Source: JBDIAG01 sp963835085
GTDB taxonomy: Bacteria; Actinomycetota; Actinomycetes; Actinomycetales; CAWJMD01
Reading direction: 5' to 3'
DNA length: 64,000 bases
Assembly: GCA_963835085.1 (NCBI GenBank)
Contig: CAWIED010000001.1
Coordinates: 2,480,001 to 2,544,000 of the forward strand
A model generated the notes under the pieces. It saw nothing but the letters and a program-made list of their open reading frames with translations, did no database searches and was not told the origin of the DNA. The position numbers and the translations under genes were made by a program. This document shows, in pieces, positions 35,431-44,248 of the stretch. Position 1 is the stretch's first letter; the number at the start of each line of letters is the position of its first letter.

Positions 35431-36654
35431 ATGCGAGTAGGGGTCGACATTCGACCGATGCAGAACTCTAATCGCTACCGCGGATTGGGAAAGTTCGAGC
35501 TGGCGCTCTTGACCGAGCTGGCCGCCCAGGCACCCGACGACGTGCAGTTCGTGTGCTATGCCGACAATTCCGAGCTTCCCAAGTGGGTCGATTCCCTGGC
35601 CCGTCCCGCGATCATTCACCGGATTCGCGACAATTCGACACTCGAGATTCCATTTCTGCGCCTCTTCGCCCGGCCCTACGTGCCCGCACGACCCAAGCCG
35701 GGCGACGTCGACGTCTTCCTCCAGGCAGATGCCTGGGGTGGCATTCCCGGCAACGTTCCCGCCGTGGCCGTCTTTCACGACCTCATTCCCCTGCTGTTTC
35801 CCGATTGGCGACCGGTTCGGCTCGAAGACGTGGGCGCCCGCGCCTTTTTCCGCGATCGGGTGCAGCATTATGCCCAGGCGACCAACTATCGCCGGGTGCT
35901 GCGCTCCTATCGACGCGCACATAGTGTGGTGGCCATCTCCGAGAGCTCCCGGCAGGACTACGTCGATCTCATCGACAAATGGCCGCGTAATTCGGTTCAG
36001 GTGGTACTTGAAGCGCCTATCCCCCGATCGAGCCATGGTGCTGATTCGTCGATCTTCGAGGAACTGGGATTGGTGGGCGCCCGTTATCTGCTCTACGTGG
36101 GCGGAATCGACCCGCGCAAGAACATCAAACAGCTGATCATCGATCTGCGCGCCCTGCTACCGGAGTTTCCCGACCTGAAGCTGGTGGTGCTTGGCAAGGA
36201 CTTCAGCAACGAGCACCAGTTGATGGCCTTCGGCTGGACCCCGGAGCTGAATGCCCTGAAAGAAGCAGGGCTCGGCGACGCGGTGATCATCCCCGGTTAT
36301 GTCGACGACGCAGACCTGCCCGCCTTCTACGCGAATGCTGCTGCTTTCGTCTTTCCCAGCCGATACGAGGGATTCGGTTTGCCGGTGCTGGAGGCCATGG
36401 CCGAAGGGTGCCCCGTCGTCTGCTATTCCAACTCCTCGTTGCCCGAGGTGGGCTGGGACGCGGCGTACTACGTCGAAGACGGCCGACCCATGGCCCAGGC
36501 GATCCGGCAGCTGCTGATCGACCCCGGCCTGCGCGAGGAGCTGCGCCGCAAGGGTCTCGAACGGGTGGGCAAGTTCAGCTGGAAGCGCGCCGCCGCCCAG
36601 TTCTGGGAGATCCTGCGGCAGGCCGCCACCGGGGCCACCCAGGCCGGGGCCTAG
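35431..36654 (+). CDS. GT4-family glycosyltransferase
   Basis: A 407-residue GT-B enzyme with MRVGVDIRPMQNS at the N-terminus, a GGIDPRKNIKQLIIDLRALL donor segment and YEGFGLPVLEAMAEGCPVV. ATG 35431 follows GGAGG by four bases. Codon use in the first half (ATT, TTT, AAT, TCG) is less GC-rich than in neighbours, a hint of different origin. It is divergent from the FkbM-led operon and convergent with the next GT4 gene; a CTAGGG/CCCTAG hairpin spans the two stops. Confidence 0.83.
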   Translation: MRVGVDIRPMQNSNRYRGLGKFELALLTELAAQAPDDVQFVCYADNSELPKWVDSLARPAIIHRIRDNSTLEIPFLRLFARPYVPARPKPGDVDVFLQADAWGGIPGNVPAVAVFHDLIPLLFPDWRPVRLEDVGARAFFRDRVQHYAQATNYRRVLRSYRRAHSVVAISESSRQDYVDLIDKWPRNSVQVVLEAPIPRSSHGADSSIFEELGLVGARYLLYVGGIDPRKNIKQLIIDLRALLPEFPDLKLVVLGKDFSNEHQLMAFGWTPELNALKEAGLGDAVIIPGYVDDADLPAFYANAAAFVFPSRYEGFGLPVLEAMAEGCPVVCYSNSSLPEVGWDAAYYVEDGRPMAQAIRQLLIDPGLREELRRKGLERVGKFSWKRAAAQFWEILRQAATGATQAGA

Positions 36655-36667
36655 GGCCCGCCCTAGT

Positions 36668-37765
36668 TCAGCTTCGCGCCACCCGGCGGTAGACGTCGAG
36701 ATGGGCGGCCGCGCTGCGTGCCCAGGTGTGCCGGGCGGCCACGGCCTGCCGGGCCGCGCGCTCGTCCGGGGTCGGCTCCCCGGCAGCGTCGGCATCGAGC
36801 AACGCCTGTGCCCACGCCTCGACATCGTCCACGGGCACCAGCCTGGCCTGGCCGGCCGCGACCTCGCGATGGGCAGCGATGTCGCTCGCGATCACCGTGC
36901 CCCCGGTGGCCAGCCCCTCCAGGACGGGCAACCCGAACCCTTCGTACAGCGACGGCGAGCACACGGCCAGCGCGCCGGCCACCAGCGACTGCACGTCGGA
37001 GTCGTCGAGATAGCCCAGCGCCTGGATCCCGTCCACCTGCTGATCGGCCTGCTCGCCCCACCCCCGGGCGCCCACCAGCAGCAGCGGCGCCAGACCCGGC
37101 CGGGCGGCGCGTGCCTGCGCGTAGGCCGCCACGAGGCCGGCGAGGTTCTTGCGTGGTTCGAGCGTGCCGACGAAGAGCAGATAACGCTCGGGCACGTCCA
37201 GCGCCTGCCGGCGGCTCTCGTCCAGCGGCGTGGCCGACGCCCAGGCCGGGTCGACACCATGCGCAATGGCCGTCACCCGCTCGGCCGGAAGGCCGTACTC
37301 GGCCATCACCTCCTGCGCCACAGCCTGCGTGGGCGTGACGACGGCGTCCATCCTGCGCGCACGCTGCGGCAGGTCGGCGAGCATCTTCGCGGTGGCCGGC
37401 GCCAGGGTCTGCGGATAGAAGGCGCACGTCAGGTCGTGGATGGTCATGACCGTGCCGGCGTGGCGCACCGGCGGCACCACGTAGTTTCCGCCGTGGAACA
37501 CGTTGAGCCGTCCCGACAGGAACTCCACGGGCGGAAAGGAGATCGCCCGCCAGAGCGGATGCAGGATCCGGGCCGGACACGAGCGAGGCGCGGCATGTGC
37601 CCCCGGAGGCGGCTCGATCCCCAGTGGACGCGGCCGGCTGAACAGCGTCAGCACCTGCTCCGGGGCGTCGGGCTGCTCGGCCACCGCCCGGCAGAGTTCG
37701 GCCACGTAGCGCCCGATACCCGTGCGCGGGCCGACGAGCGGGGTGGCATCCAGACCGACGATCAC
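36668..37765 (-). CDS. GT4-family glycosyltransferase
   Basis: A 365-residue enzyme with GLDATPLVGPRTGIGRYVAEL at the N-terminus, FVGTLEPRKNLAGLVAAYA, and LYEGFGLPVLEGLATGGTVI. The open frame continues 210 codons upstream through repeat array 2, but that part is repeat-derived; GTG 37765, which begins VIVGLDATP, gives the family's usual start. Most similar in layout to the mannosyltransferase-like half of the GT4-GT2 fusion. Its promoter would lie inside or at the edge of the repeat array. Confidence 0.8.
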   Translation of the reverse strand: MIVGLDATPLVGPRTGIGRYVAELCRAVAEQPDAPEQVLTLFSRPRPLGIEPPPGAHAAPRSCPARILHPLWRAISFPPVEFLSGRLNVFHGGNYVVPPVRHAGTVMTIHDLTCAFYPQTLAPATAKMLADLPQRARRMDAVVTPTQAVAQEVMAEYGLPAERVTAIAHGVDPAWASATPLDESRRQALDVPERYLLFVGTLEPRKNLAGLVAAYAQARAARPGLAPLLLVGARGWGEQADQQVDGIQALGYLDDSDVQSLVAGALAVCSPSLYEGFGLPVLEGLATGGTVIASDIAAHREVAAGQARLVPVDDVEAWAQALLDADAAGEPTPDERAARQAVAARHTWARSAAAHLDVYRRVARS

Positions 37766-37861
37766 GACGACCCATCCTGCCGCATGCCCCAGCCCGCGCA
37801 CACAGAGAATCCCCACGGACGGCTGCTCCGCGGGGCCGACCAAGAAGTGGCGGGGTGTGGG

Positions 37862-38850
37862 TGGTGCCAGCCGCGTGAAGGGGCCCGCGTTTGGCACCAT
37901 TGAGCGCGGCCAGGGCCGGGATGGCTTGGTTGCCGGGTGCCAGACGCGTGGAATACACCGCGTTTGGCAGTGTCGAGGGGGCCGGTCAGGCCGGGGCGGG
38001 GTGTGGGTGGTGCCAACCGCGGAACGAAAGCCGCGTCCGACACCACCGAGCACGACCACACGCAGGACAACCTGCCAGCCGGGTGCCAGACGCGTCGAAT
38101 ACACCCGTTTGGCAGTGTCGAGCGGGCCGATCAGGCCGGGGCGGGGTGTAGGTGGTGCCAACCGCGTGAAGAAGTCCCCGTTCGGCACCACCGAGCACGA
38201 CCACAGCCGGGACGACCTACCAGCCGGGTGCCAGACGCGTCGAATACACCGCCTTTGGCAGTACCGAGCGGGCCGATCAGGCCGGGGCGGGGTGTGGGTG
38301 GTGCCAACCGAGGGACGAAAGCCGCGTCCGGCACCATCGAGCACGACCACACGCGGGACGACCTGCCAGCCGGGTGCCAGACGCGTCGAATACACCGCCT
38401 TTGGCAGTGCCGAGAGGGCCGATCAGGCCAGGGAAGGGTGTAGGTGGTGCCAACCGCGGGACGAAAGCCGCGTCCGACACCATCGAGCACGACCACGGCC
38501 GGGACGACCTACCAGCCAGGTGCCAGACGCGTCGAATACACCGCCTTTGGCACTGCCGAGGGAGCCGATCAGGCCAGGGCAGGATGTAGGTGGTGCCAAC
38601 CGCGTGAAGAAGTCCCCGTTCGGCACCACCGAGCACGACCACAGCCGGGACGACCTACCAGCCAGGTGCCAGACGCGTCGAATACACCGCCTTTGGCACT
38701 GCCGAGGGAGCCGATCAGGCCAGGGCAGGATGTAGGTGGTGCCAACCGCGTGAAGAAGTCCCCGTTCGGCACCAACGAGCACGACCACACGCAGGACGGC
38801 ATGGTTGCCTGGTGCCAACCGCGTTGAGATGCACCGCGGTCGGCACCACG
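37862..38850 (+). repeat. Array 2 of the 73-bp repeat family (about 14 units)
   Basis: GGTGCCA-type unit starts are at 37864, 37937, 38010, 38083, 38155, 38301, 38374, 38447, 38520, 38593, 38666, 38739 and 38812, with one unit between 38155 and 38301; spacing is 73 (once 72). Units alternate between type A (GGTGCCAACCGCGTGAAGAA... TTCGGCACC) and type B (GGTGCCAGACGCGTCGAATA... TTTGGCAG), giving a 146-bp higher-order period. Each has a ~39-bp core with inverted ends and a ~34-bp spacer that is conserved within a type. Long open frames here are repeat artefacts. Confidence 0.85.
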
Positions 38851-38892
38851 CAACGACCCTGTACGCCGGGCGGGTCTCTTGGAATAGATCGA

Positions 38893-39864
38893 CTAGCGGG
38901 CCGAGATCGCCTCGTTCACCGCCGGCACCACCTCGTGCAGGTCGCCGATGACGGCGTAGCTGGCCTTGGTGACCATCGGCGCGTCCTCATCGGTGTTGAT
39001 CGCGATGATCGTCTTGGACGACGAGCAACCCGCCCAGTGCTGGATCGCGCCGGAGATGCCGCAGGCCACGTACAGGTCGGGACTGATCCGCGAGCCAGTC
39101 TGCCCCACCTGCTCGTGGTGCGGACGCCAGCCGAGGCTGGTGACCACCCGGGAGACGCCCAGGACGCCGCCGAGGTTGTCGGCCAGCGCGATCAGGTCGC
39201 CGAACCCGTCGGGCCCGCCCACGCCGCGGCCGCCGCCGACGACGACCTTGGCGGTCTTCAACGCACCTGTCAGGTCGGGTTCGGGTTCAGACGTGCGCTT
39301 GACCGCCGCGAGCAGGTCCTTGGCGGCGATCGCCGGCGAGAACGCCTGCACCGCGGGGCTCGACGCCGTCTCGGCGGGCTGCTCGGCGACAGCGTGCCCG
39401 GCCACCGCGAGCACGGCGATCGGGTCGTGCAGGTCCATCTGCTCGATCGCGGAGCCGGTGATGACCTGCCGGTCGACCACCAGGTGGCCGCCCGCGGTGC
39501 CCGACTCGATCGCGATGACGTTGGCCGCCATCGAGCTGCCGAGGCGGACGGCGGCGTGCGCGAGCACCTCCATGCCACGCGGCGATCCGGCGGCGAGCAA
39601 CGCGGTGGCGCCGCTGGCCTGCACGGCCTCCACCACGGCAGCCGCGTGCGCCGCGCCGGAGTAGCTGGCCAGGTCGGGGCTCTCGGCGACGTGCACGGCG
39701 GAGACGCCCTGGGCGCCGAGCTGCGCCGTCGCCTCGTCCGACAGTGCTCCGACGTGCACGGCCTGCACATCGGAGTCCAGTGAGCGAGCGAAGGTCAGGG
39801 TCTCCCGGGAGACCTCCGACAATCCACCGGCGGGCTCGGACTCTACATAGACCAGCGCGCTCAT
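38893..39864 (-). CDS. etfA: Electron transfer flavoprotein, alpha subunit
   Basis: A 323-residue ETF alpha. The C-terminal FAD domain is clear: KVVVGGGRGVGGPDGF, GVSRVVTSLGWRPHHEQVGQTG, then ACGISGAIQHWAGCSSSKTIIAINTDEDAP and YAVIGDLHEVVPAVNE. Its ATG overlaps the etfB stop, and both follow the dimethylglycine dehydrogenase-like gene, so this ETF is probably the dedicated electron acceptor of that flavoenzyme. The passage-on protein (ETF:quinone oxidoreductase) is not in the window. Confidence 0.93.
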   Translation of the reverse strand: MSALVYVESEPAGGLSEVSRETLTFARSLDSDVQAVHVGALSDEATAQLGAQGVSAVHVAESPDLASYSGAAHAAAVVEAVQASGATALLAAGSPRGMEVLAHAAVRLGSSMAANVIAIESGTAGGHLVVDRQVITGSAIEQMDLHDPIAVLAVAGHAVAEQPAETASSPAVQAFSPAIAAKDLLAAVKRTSEPEPDLTGALKTAKVVVGGGRGVGGPDGFGDLIALADNLGGVLGVSRVVTSLGWRPHHEQVGQTGSRISPDLYVACGISGAIQHWAGCSSSKTIIAINTDEDAPMVTKASYAVIGDLHEVVPAVNEAISAR

Positions 39865-40634
39865 CGAAGCACTCCCAACGTGACCAGGGTCTGGACGAGG
39901 GCGGGGGCGGCGTCGGCGCCCTCACCGAGCTTTTGCACAGCAGACGGGGCGGCCGGCGGCAGCGACAGCTTCACCCTGCCGTTGCCCACCGGAGTGCGCG
40001 CCGGCGTGATCGTCTCCACCGGAGCCTTCTTCGCCTTCATCCGGCCCGGAATGGACGGGTAGCGGGGCTCGACCCCGCCTTCGAGGACAGTGACGATCGC
40101 CGGCAGCGGCAGCTCGAAGGTCTCGGCGGTGCCGCCGGGACCTTGACCGTTGGCGACGGCGACCCCGTCGCTGACCGAGACCGTCGAGATGCCGACGGCG
40201 ACCGGCCGGTCGAGCTCATAGGCGAGCCGGATGCCGACCTGGAAGTCGCCGGAGTCGGCCGCGTCGTTGCCGAGCAGGATGAGGTCGTAGTCCTTACCGG
40301 CCGCGGCATGCGCGCTCACCACGTCGGCGATCGCGCCGGCCACATCTGCCGGGCCGTAGGTCGAGGCATCGGCCTCGATCAGCACGCCCGCCTTGCAGCC
40401 GACCGCGAGCGCGTCGCGCAGCTGCTCGATCGAGTCGTCGCTGCCGAGGCTGAGCACCGTGGCCTCGCCGCCGGTGTCGCCTGCCACCTGGATGGCCAAC
40501 TCCACCGCGCACTCCTCGTGCGGGCTCAGCATGTAACCGACATAGCGTGCGTCGACCGACAGGTTGTCAGGGGTCAGCAGGATCTCACCGGAGTTGCCGG
40601 GAACCCTCTTGACACAGACCAATACGTTGACCAT
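39861..40634 (-). CDS. etfB: Electron transfer flavoprotein, beta subunit
   Basis: A 257-residue ETF beta, starting MVNVLVCVKRVPG. Other family blocks are LSPHEECAVELAIQVA, ADASTYGPADVAGAIADVV, ILLGNDAADSGDFQVGIRLAYEL and a C-terminal stretch after AIVTVLEGGVEPRYPSI. The gene begins seven bases after the dehydrogenase stop and overlaps etfA, giving the order dehydrogenase-etfB-etfA in one transcript. Confidence 0.92.
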   Translation of the reverse strand: MVNVLVCVKRVPGNSGEILLTPDNLSVDARYVGYMLSPHEECAVELAIQVAGDTGGEATVLSLGSDDSIEQLRDALAVGCKAGVLIEADASTYGPADVAGAIADVVSAHAAAGKDYDLILLGNDAADSGDFQVGIRLAYELDRPVAVGISTVSVSDGVAVANGQGPGGTAETFELPLPAIVTVLEGGVEPRYPSIPGRMKAKKAPVETITPARTPVGNGRVKLSLPPAAPSAVQKLGEGADAAPALVQTLVTLGVLR

Positions 40635-40641
40635 GGATGAA

Positions 40642-43155
40642 TCAGCCTCGAATCCGTGCGTTCTCGGGGTCGAACAGGGAGGTGGAGTCGACCGACCCGA
40701 CGGTCACCGGGTAGAGCTCCTCCATGTACGAGACGGCGAGCTGCTCGCCGACCGTGGCGTTCTCGGGCGGGAGATACGCCATCAGCACGTGCTTGCCGAG
40801 CGACGGCGCCGACCCGGCGGTGGTGACGTACGGGTGGTTGCCGTGGCCGTCGGTGAGCTGGGCGCCCTCGCGGGTGACGATCGGCTCGCCGCCGAGCATG
40901 TACCGCTTCTCACCGGACGCCGACGTGTGGTCGTCGACCGTGAGGGTGCACATGACGGCCTTCGGGGCCGCCTCACGCTGGGCCAGGTAGGCCGCCTTGC
41001 CTACGAAGTCGGCCGCCTTGACCCTGGGCCGCTGCATGCCGGCCTCGACGATGCTGCGCTCGCCGTCGAGCTCGAAACCGAAGGCGCGGTAGCCCTTCTC
41101 GATGCGCCCGCTGGTGCCGTACACGCCGATGCCCACCGGCACCGCACCGTGCTTGGCACCTTCGCTCAGCAGCAGCTCCCAGAGCCGGGCGCCGTCGGCC
41201 ATCGGGGCGTAGAGCTCCCAGCCGAGTTCGCCGACGTAGGAGATCCGCGAGGCGATCACCGTGAGGCCGTCGAGGTTGATCTCCCGGAAGGTGCCGAACT
41301 TGAAGCCCTCGTTGGAGACGTCGTCGCTGGTCAGGCCCGACAGGATGTCGCGTGCCTTCGGGCCCCACACGCCGATGGTGGTGAGCTCGTTGGTGAGGTC
41401 GACGACCTGCACGTCGGCCGGCATCCGGTCGCGGAACCACTTGAGGTCGACCATGCCGTGCGCGCCACCGGTGACCACGCGGTAGTGGTCGTCGGCGATC
41501 TTCATGACGGTGAGGTCGGAGACGAACCCACCGTTCTCGTTGAGCACCGGCGTGTAGATCACCCGGCCGTCCGGCACGTCGGCCTGGGAGACGACGACAC
41601 CCTGAACGCCCTCCTTGGCACCGGGGCCCACGAGGTCGAAGATCGCGAAGGCGGTGAGGTCGATGATGCCGGCCCGCTCGCGCAGCGCCAGGTGCTCGGC
41701 GTTGATGATGGGGCTCCACCACCGGGAGTCCCACTCGGCGGTGCGCGGCATCAGCTGCTCGTCGGAGTAGTCGGCCAGCAGCCGCTCGTTGCTGGCATAC
41801 CACTGCGGGCGCTCCCAGCCGACGGCCTCGTAGAAGACGGCGCCCAGCTCGCGCTGCGACTCGTGCATCGGTGAGAGCCGCTTGTTGCGGTCGTCGGCGT
41901 ACTGCTCGGCGGGGTGCACGATGCCGTAGGTCTTGATGAACGACTCGTTGGTGCGGCTCTTGACGTGCTCGCGCTTCTTCTGGTGCGGGTAGAAGCGGGC
42001 GATGTCGGAGTGCGACACGTCGATCTCCGACCAGCCGTTGGTCATCCACTCCGCGACGGCACGGCCGGTGCCCGGGCCTTCCTTGATCCAGACCGCGGCG
42101 GCCACCCAGAGGTTCTTCACCTCGGGGGTCTCACCGAGGATCGGCGAGCCGTCGGCGGTCATCGAGAGCAGACCGTTGATGGCGTAACGGATCTCGGCGC
42201 CTTCGCCACCGAGCAGCTCCGGCATCAGCTCGAAGGCCTGCTCGAGCTGGGGGTCGAAGTCGTCCTGCGTGAAGGGCATCTCGGTGGGGCTGAGCTTGGC
42301 CTGCTCGTTCGACGGAATGTCTTCGGGGTCGTGCATGATCGCGCGGTGGGCGTACGAGCCGACCTCCATGTCGGCGCCGTGCTGGCGCTCGTAGCACAGG
42401 GTGTCCATGTCGCGGACGATCGGAAAGGAGATCTCGCCGGGCAGTTCGGCCAGCTGCTTGCACGGGCCCACGGAGATCATCTGGTGCACGGTGGGGATGA
42501 GCGCGAGCTCGACGCCCGCCATCGCGGCCACCTTCGGGCTCCAGACGCCGCAGGCGATGAGCACCGTCTCGGCCTCGATGTAGCCGCCGGTGGTCTGCAC
42601 GCCCTTGACCACCCCGTCCTCCACCGTGATGTCGGTGACCTCCACGGTCGGCACCACCGTGAGGGCACCCAGCTCGAATGCCCGCTCGCGCATGATCGTG
42701 CCGGCGCGCAGCGAGTCGACCACGCCCACGGACGGCGTCCAGAAGGCGCCCACGATGACGTCCTCCTCGAGGAACGGCACCTTCTCCTTGACAAAGGACG
42801 GCTCCACCAGCTCGGCGTCGATGCCCCACGCCTTGGCCGAGCTCATCCGGCGACGCAGCTCCTGCATGCGCTCCTCGGTGCGGGCCACCTCGAAGCCACC
42901 GGACTCGGTGAAGACGCCCATCTCCTTGTATTGGCGCACCGAGTCGCGGGTGATCTCGGTGTTCTCGCGCGAGTGGTCCACCGGGAAGATGAAGTTGGAC
43001 GCGTGACCGGTCGAACCGCCGGGATTGGGCAGCGCACCCTTGTCGATCTGAACGATGTCTCGCCAACCCAGCCGGGCCAGGTGATAGACGAGACTGTTGC
43101 CGACGATGCCGGCGCCGATGACCACGCATCGGGCGCTGGCGGGAACCTCTGCCAT
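40642..43155 (-). CDS. Dimethylglycine/sarcosine dehydrogenase-like FAD enzyme with GcvT domains
   Basis: An 837-residue enzyme. FAD-binding oxidoreductase domain 1-~400 with GAGIVG at 14-19; His51 in GSTGHASN aligns with the covalent-FAD His of dimethylglycine dehydrogenase. A linker domain (~400-440) is followed by GcvT-type folate-binding domains to the C-terminus (TNELTTIGVWGPKARDIL, SYVGELGWELYAP, YGTSGRIEKGYRAFG). This layout oxidatively N-demethylates dimethylglycine or sarcosine and loads the C1 onto H4folate. ATG 43155 has GGAAGG nine bases upstream. It leads an operon with etfBA and has the 36-bp dyad at 43237-43272 upstream. Exact substrate is not readable. Confidence 0.88.
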   Translation of the reverse strand: MAEVPASARCVVIGAGIVGNSLVYHLARLGWRDIVQIDKGALPNPGGSTGHASNFIFPVDHSRENTEITRDSVRQYKEMGVFTESGGFEVARTEERMQELRRRMSSAKAWGIDAELVEPSFVKEKVPFLEEDVIVGAFWTPSVGVVDSLRAGTIMRERAFELGALTVVPTVEVTDITVEDGVVKGVQTTGGYIEAETVLIACGVWSPKVAAMAGVELALIPTVHQMISVGPCKQLAELPGEISFPIVRDMDTLCYERQHGADMEVGSYAHRAIMHDPEDIPSNEQAKLSPTEMPFTQDDFDPQLEQAFELMPELLGGEGAEIRYAINGLLSMTADGSPILGETPEVKNLWVAAAVWIKEGPGTGRAVAEWMTNGWSEIDVSHSDIARFYPHQKKREHVKSRTNESFIKTYGIVHPAEQYADDRNKRLSPMHESQRELGAVFYEAVGWERPQWYASNERLLADYSDEQLMPRTAEWDSRWWSPIINAEHLALRERAGIIDLTAFAIFDLVGPGAKEGVQGVVVSQADVPDGRVIYTPVLNENGGFVSDLTVMKIADDHYRVVTGGAHGMVDLKWFRDRMPADVQVVDLTNELTTIGVWGPKARDILSGLTSDDVSNEGFKFGTFREINLDGLTVIASRISYVGELGWELYAPMADGARLWELLLSEGAKHGAVPVGIGVYGTSGRIEKGYRAFGFELDGERSIVEAGMQRPRVKAADFVGKAAYLAQREAAPKAVMCTLTVDDHTSASGEKRYMLGGEPIVTREGAQLTDGHGNHPYVTTAGSAPSLGKHVLMAYLPPENATVGEQLAVSYMEELYPVTVGSVDSTSLFDPENARIRG

Positions 43156-43236
43156 GAATGAAGCCTTCCGATGTAGAGACCAGCGATTCCAGCGGACGAC
43201 CGCGTGCAACTACCGCGTACGATCAGCCGGGTCTCT

Positions 43237-43272
43237 GTTGCATATGGCGCACTGTGATTCGCAATGTGCAAC
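43237..43272. promoter_or_regulatory. 36-bp dyad operator, site 1 (dehydrogenase-etfBA)
   Basis: A 36-bp element with outer inverted GTTGCA/TGCAAC, 82 bases before the dehydrogenase ATG. Read toward the gene it begins GTTGCACATTGCGAA and ends CGCCATATGCAAC. It matches sites 2 and 3, both 36 bp; 25 of 36 positions agree with site 3. Probable binding site of the IclR regulator at 43357-44127. Confidence 0.65.
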
Positions 43273-43356
43273 TCCTATGCCACCGGACTTCGGGCAAAAA
43301 GTCAACCCTCGCGAGCGTCACTGCGGGCGGCGCGCATCACTGCGACCCCGCGCGCA

Positions 43357-44127
43357 TCACTGCGGCACGGTGTAGCCCATCCGACGCGAGACCTGGGCGC
43401 CGGCGGCGCACGCCTGGGGCAGCAGCTCGTCGAGCCGGGGCAACAGCCGGAAGGTGGGTCCGGAGACCGACAGCGAGGCGATCAGCTCGCCCGCGGCGTT
43501 GCGCACCGGAACCGCCAGCGCGGCCAGGCCCACTTCGAGCTCGTCGATCGCTCGGGCGTGGCCGCTGCCGCGAACCTGGGCCAGCTCGCGGCGGAGCTGA
43601 TCGGGGTCGGTGACGGTGCGCTCGGTGTAGCGATCGAGGTCGCCCAGCAGAGGCGCCAGCAGCTCGGGCGACAGCTCGCTCATCAGGATCTTGCCGTTCG
43701 ACGTCGCGTGCAGCGGCACATGCTGACCGACCCACTGATGGGGCTGCAGGGTCGACGCCCCGACGGCCTGATCGACGTACAGGGCCGACCTGCCCGACAG
43801 CACCGCGATGTTGACGGTCTCCCCCGTGAGCGCGGCCAGTTCGCGCGTGGTGCTGCGCGCCTCCTGCACGAGATCGAGCCGGGCCGTGGTGGCGCCCGCC
43901 AACCGCAGCAGGCCCATTCCCAGCCGGTATTTGCCGCGATCTTCGGCCTGTTCCACGAGGTCGTGGGCCTCGAGAGTGGTGACCAGGCGGAAGGCCGTGC
44001 TCTTGTGCACATCGAGATCAAGCGCGATCTGGGTCACCCCGGCCTCACCAACTGCGGCAAGGTAGTTGAGGATGCGGAGGGCACGGTCGACGGACTGCAC
44101 GGGAGAGGTCGACTCGGAGGCTGCCAT
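43357..44127 (-). CDS. IclR-family regulator of the demethylation locus
   Basis: A 256-residue IclR protein. The N-terminal winged helix has QSVDRALRILNYLAAVGEAGVTQIALDL and a KSTAFRLVTTLEAH recognition helix; the C-terminal effector domain has GETVNIAVLSGRSALYVDQ, HATSNGKILMSE, and DELEVGLAALAVPVRNAAGELIASLSVSG. ATG 44127 follows a TATTGT -10 by six bases (leaderless), and the 36-bp dyad lies immediately upstream, so it is probably autoregulated. It sits between the dehydrogenase operon and purU, both with the dyad, and most likely controls both in response to a pathway metabolite. Confidence 0.88.
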   Translation of the reverse strand: MAASESTSPVQSVDRALRILNYLAAVGEAGVTQIALDLDVHKSTAFRLVTTLEAHDLVEQAEDRGKYRLGMGLLRLAGATTARLDLVQEARSTTRELAALTGETVNIAVLSGRSALYVDQAVGASTLQPHQWVGQHVPLHATSNGKILMSELSPELLAPLLGDLDRYTERTVTDPDQLRRELAQVRGSGHARAIDELEVGLAALAVPVRNAAGELIASLSVSGPTFRLLPRLDELLPQACAAGAQVSRRMGYTVPQ

Positions 44128-44133
44128 TGGTCC

Positions 44134-44139
44134 ACAATA
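44134..44139 (-). promoter_or_regulatory. -10 box of the iclR gene
   Basis: TATTGT on the minus strand, six bases before ATG 44127. The 36-bp dyad begins 11 bases further upstream and would cover the -35 region. Confidence 0.5.
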
Positions 44140-44149
44140 TCCCTGGCAT

Positions 44150-44185
44150 GTTGCGCATGGCGATTCCTGTTGCTTCTTATGCAAC
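44150..44185. promoter_or_regulatory. 36-bp dyad operator, site 2 (iclR/purU divergent region)
   Basis: GTTGC-N26-GCAAC, exactly 36 bp, between divergent iclR and purU. On the plus strand it begins GTTGCGCATGGCG; the inner GTTGCTTCTTATGCAAC is also a dyad. 27 of 36 positions match site 3 at 57731. Position is right to control both genes. Confidence 0.65.
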
Positions 44186-44248
44186 GCCACGCGCCTGCGT
44201 TTCAGGCTTGTCAACCGCGCTTCGTCGCCCAGATCGTCGGGAGAACAC

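Noticed and set aside
37722..38827. Several long reading frames on both strands across 37.7-38.8 kb
   Set aside because: Entirely made of array 2 units. The upstream part of the GT4 frame (37766-38395) was removed for the same reason.
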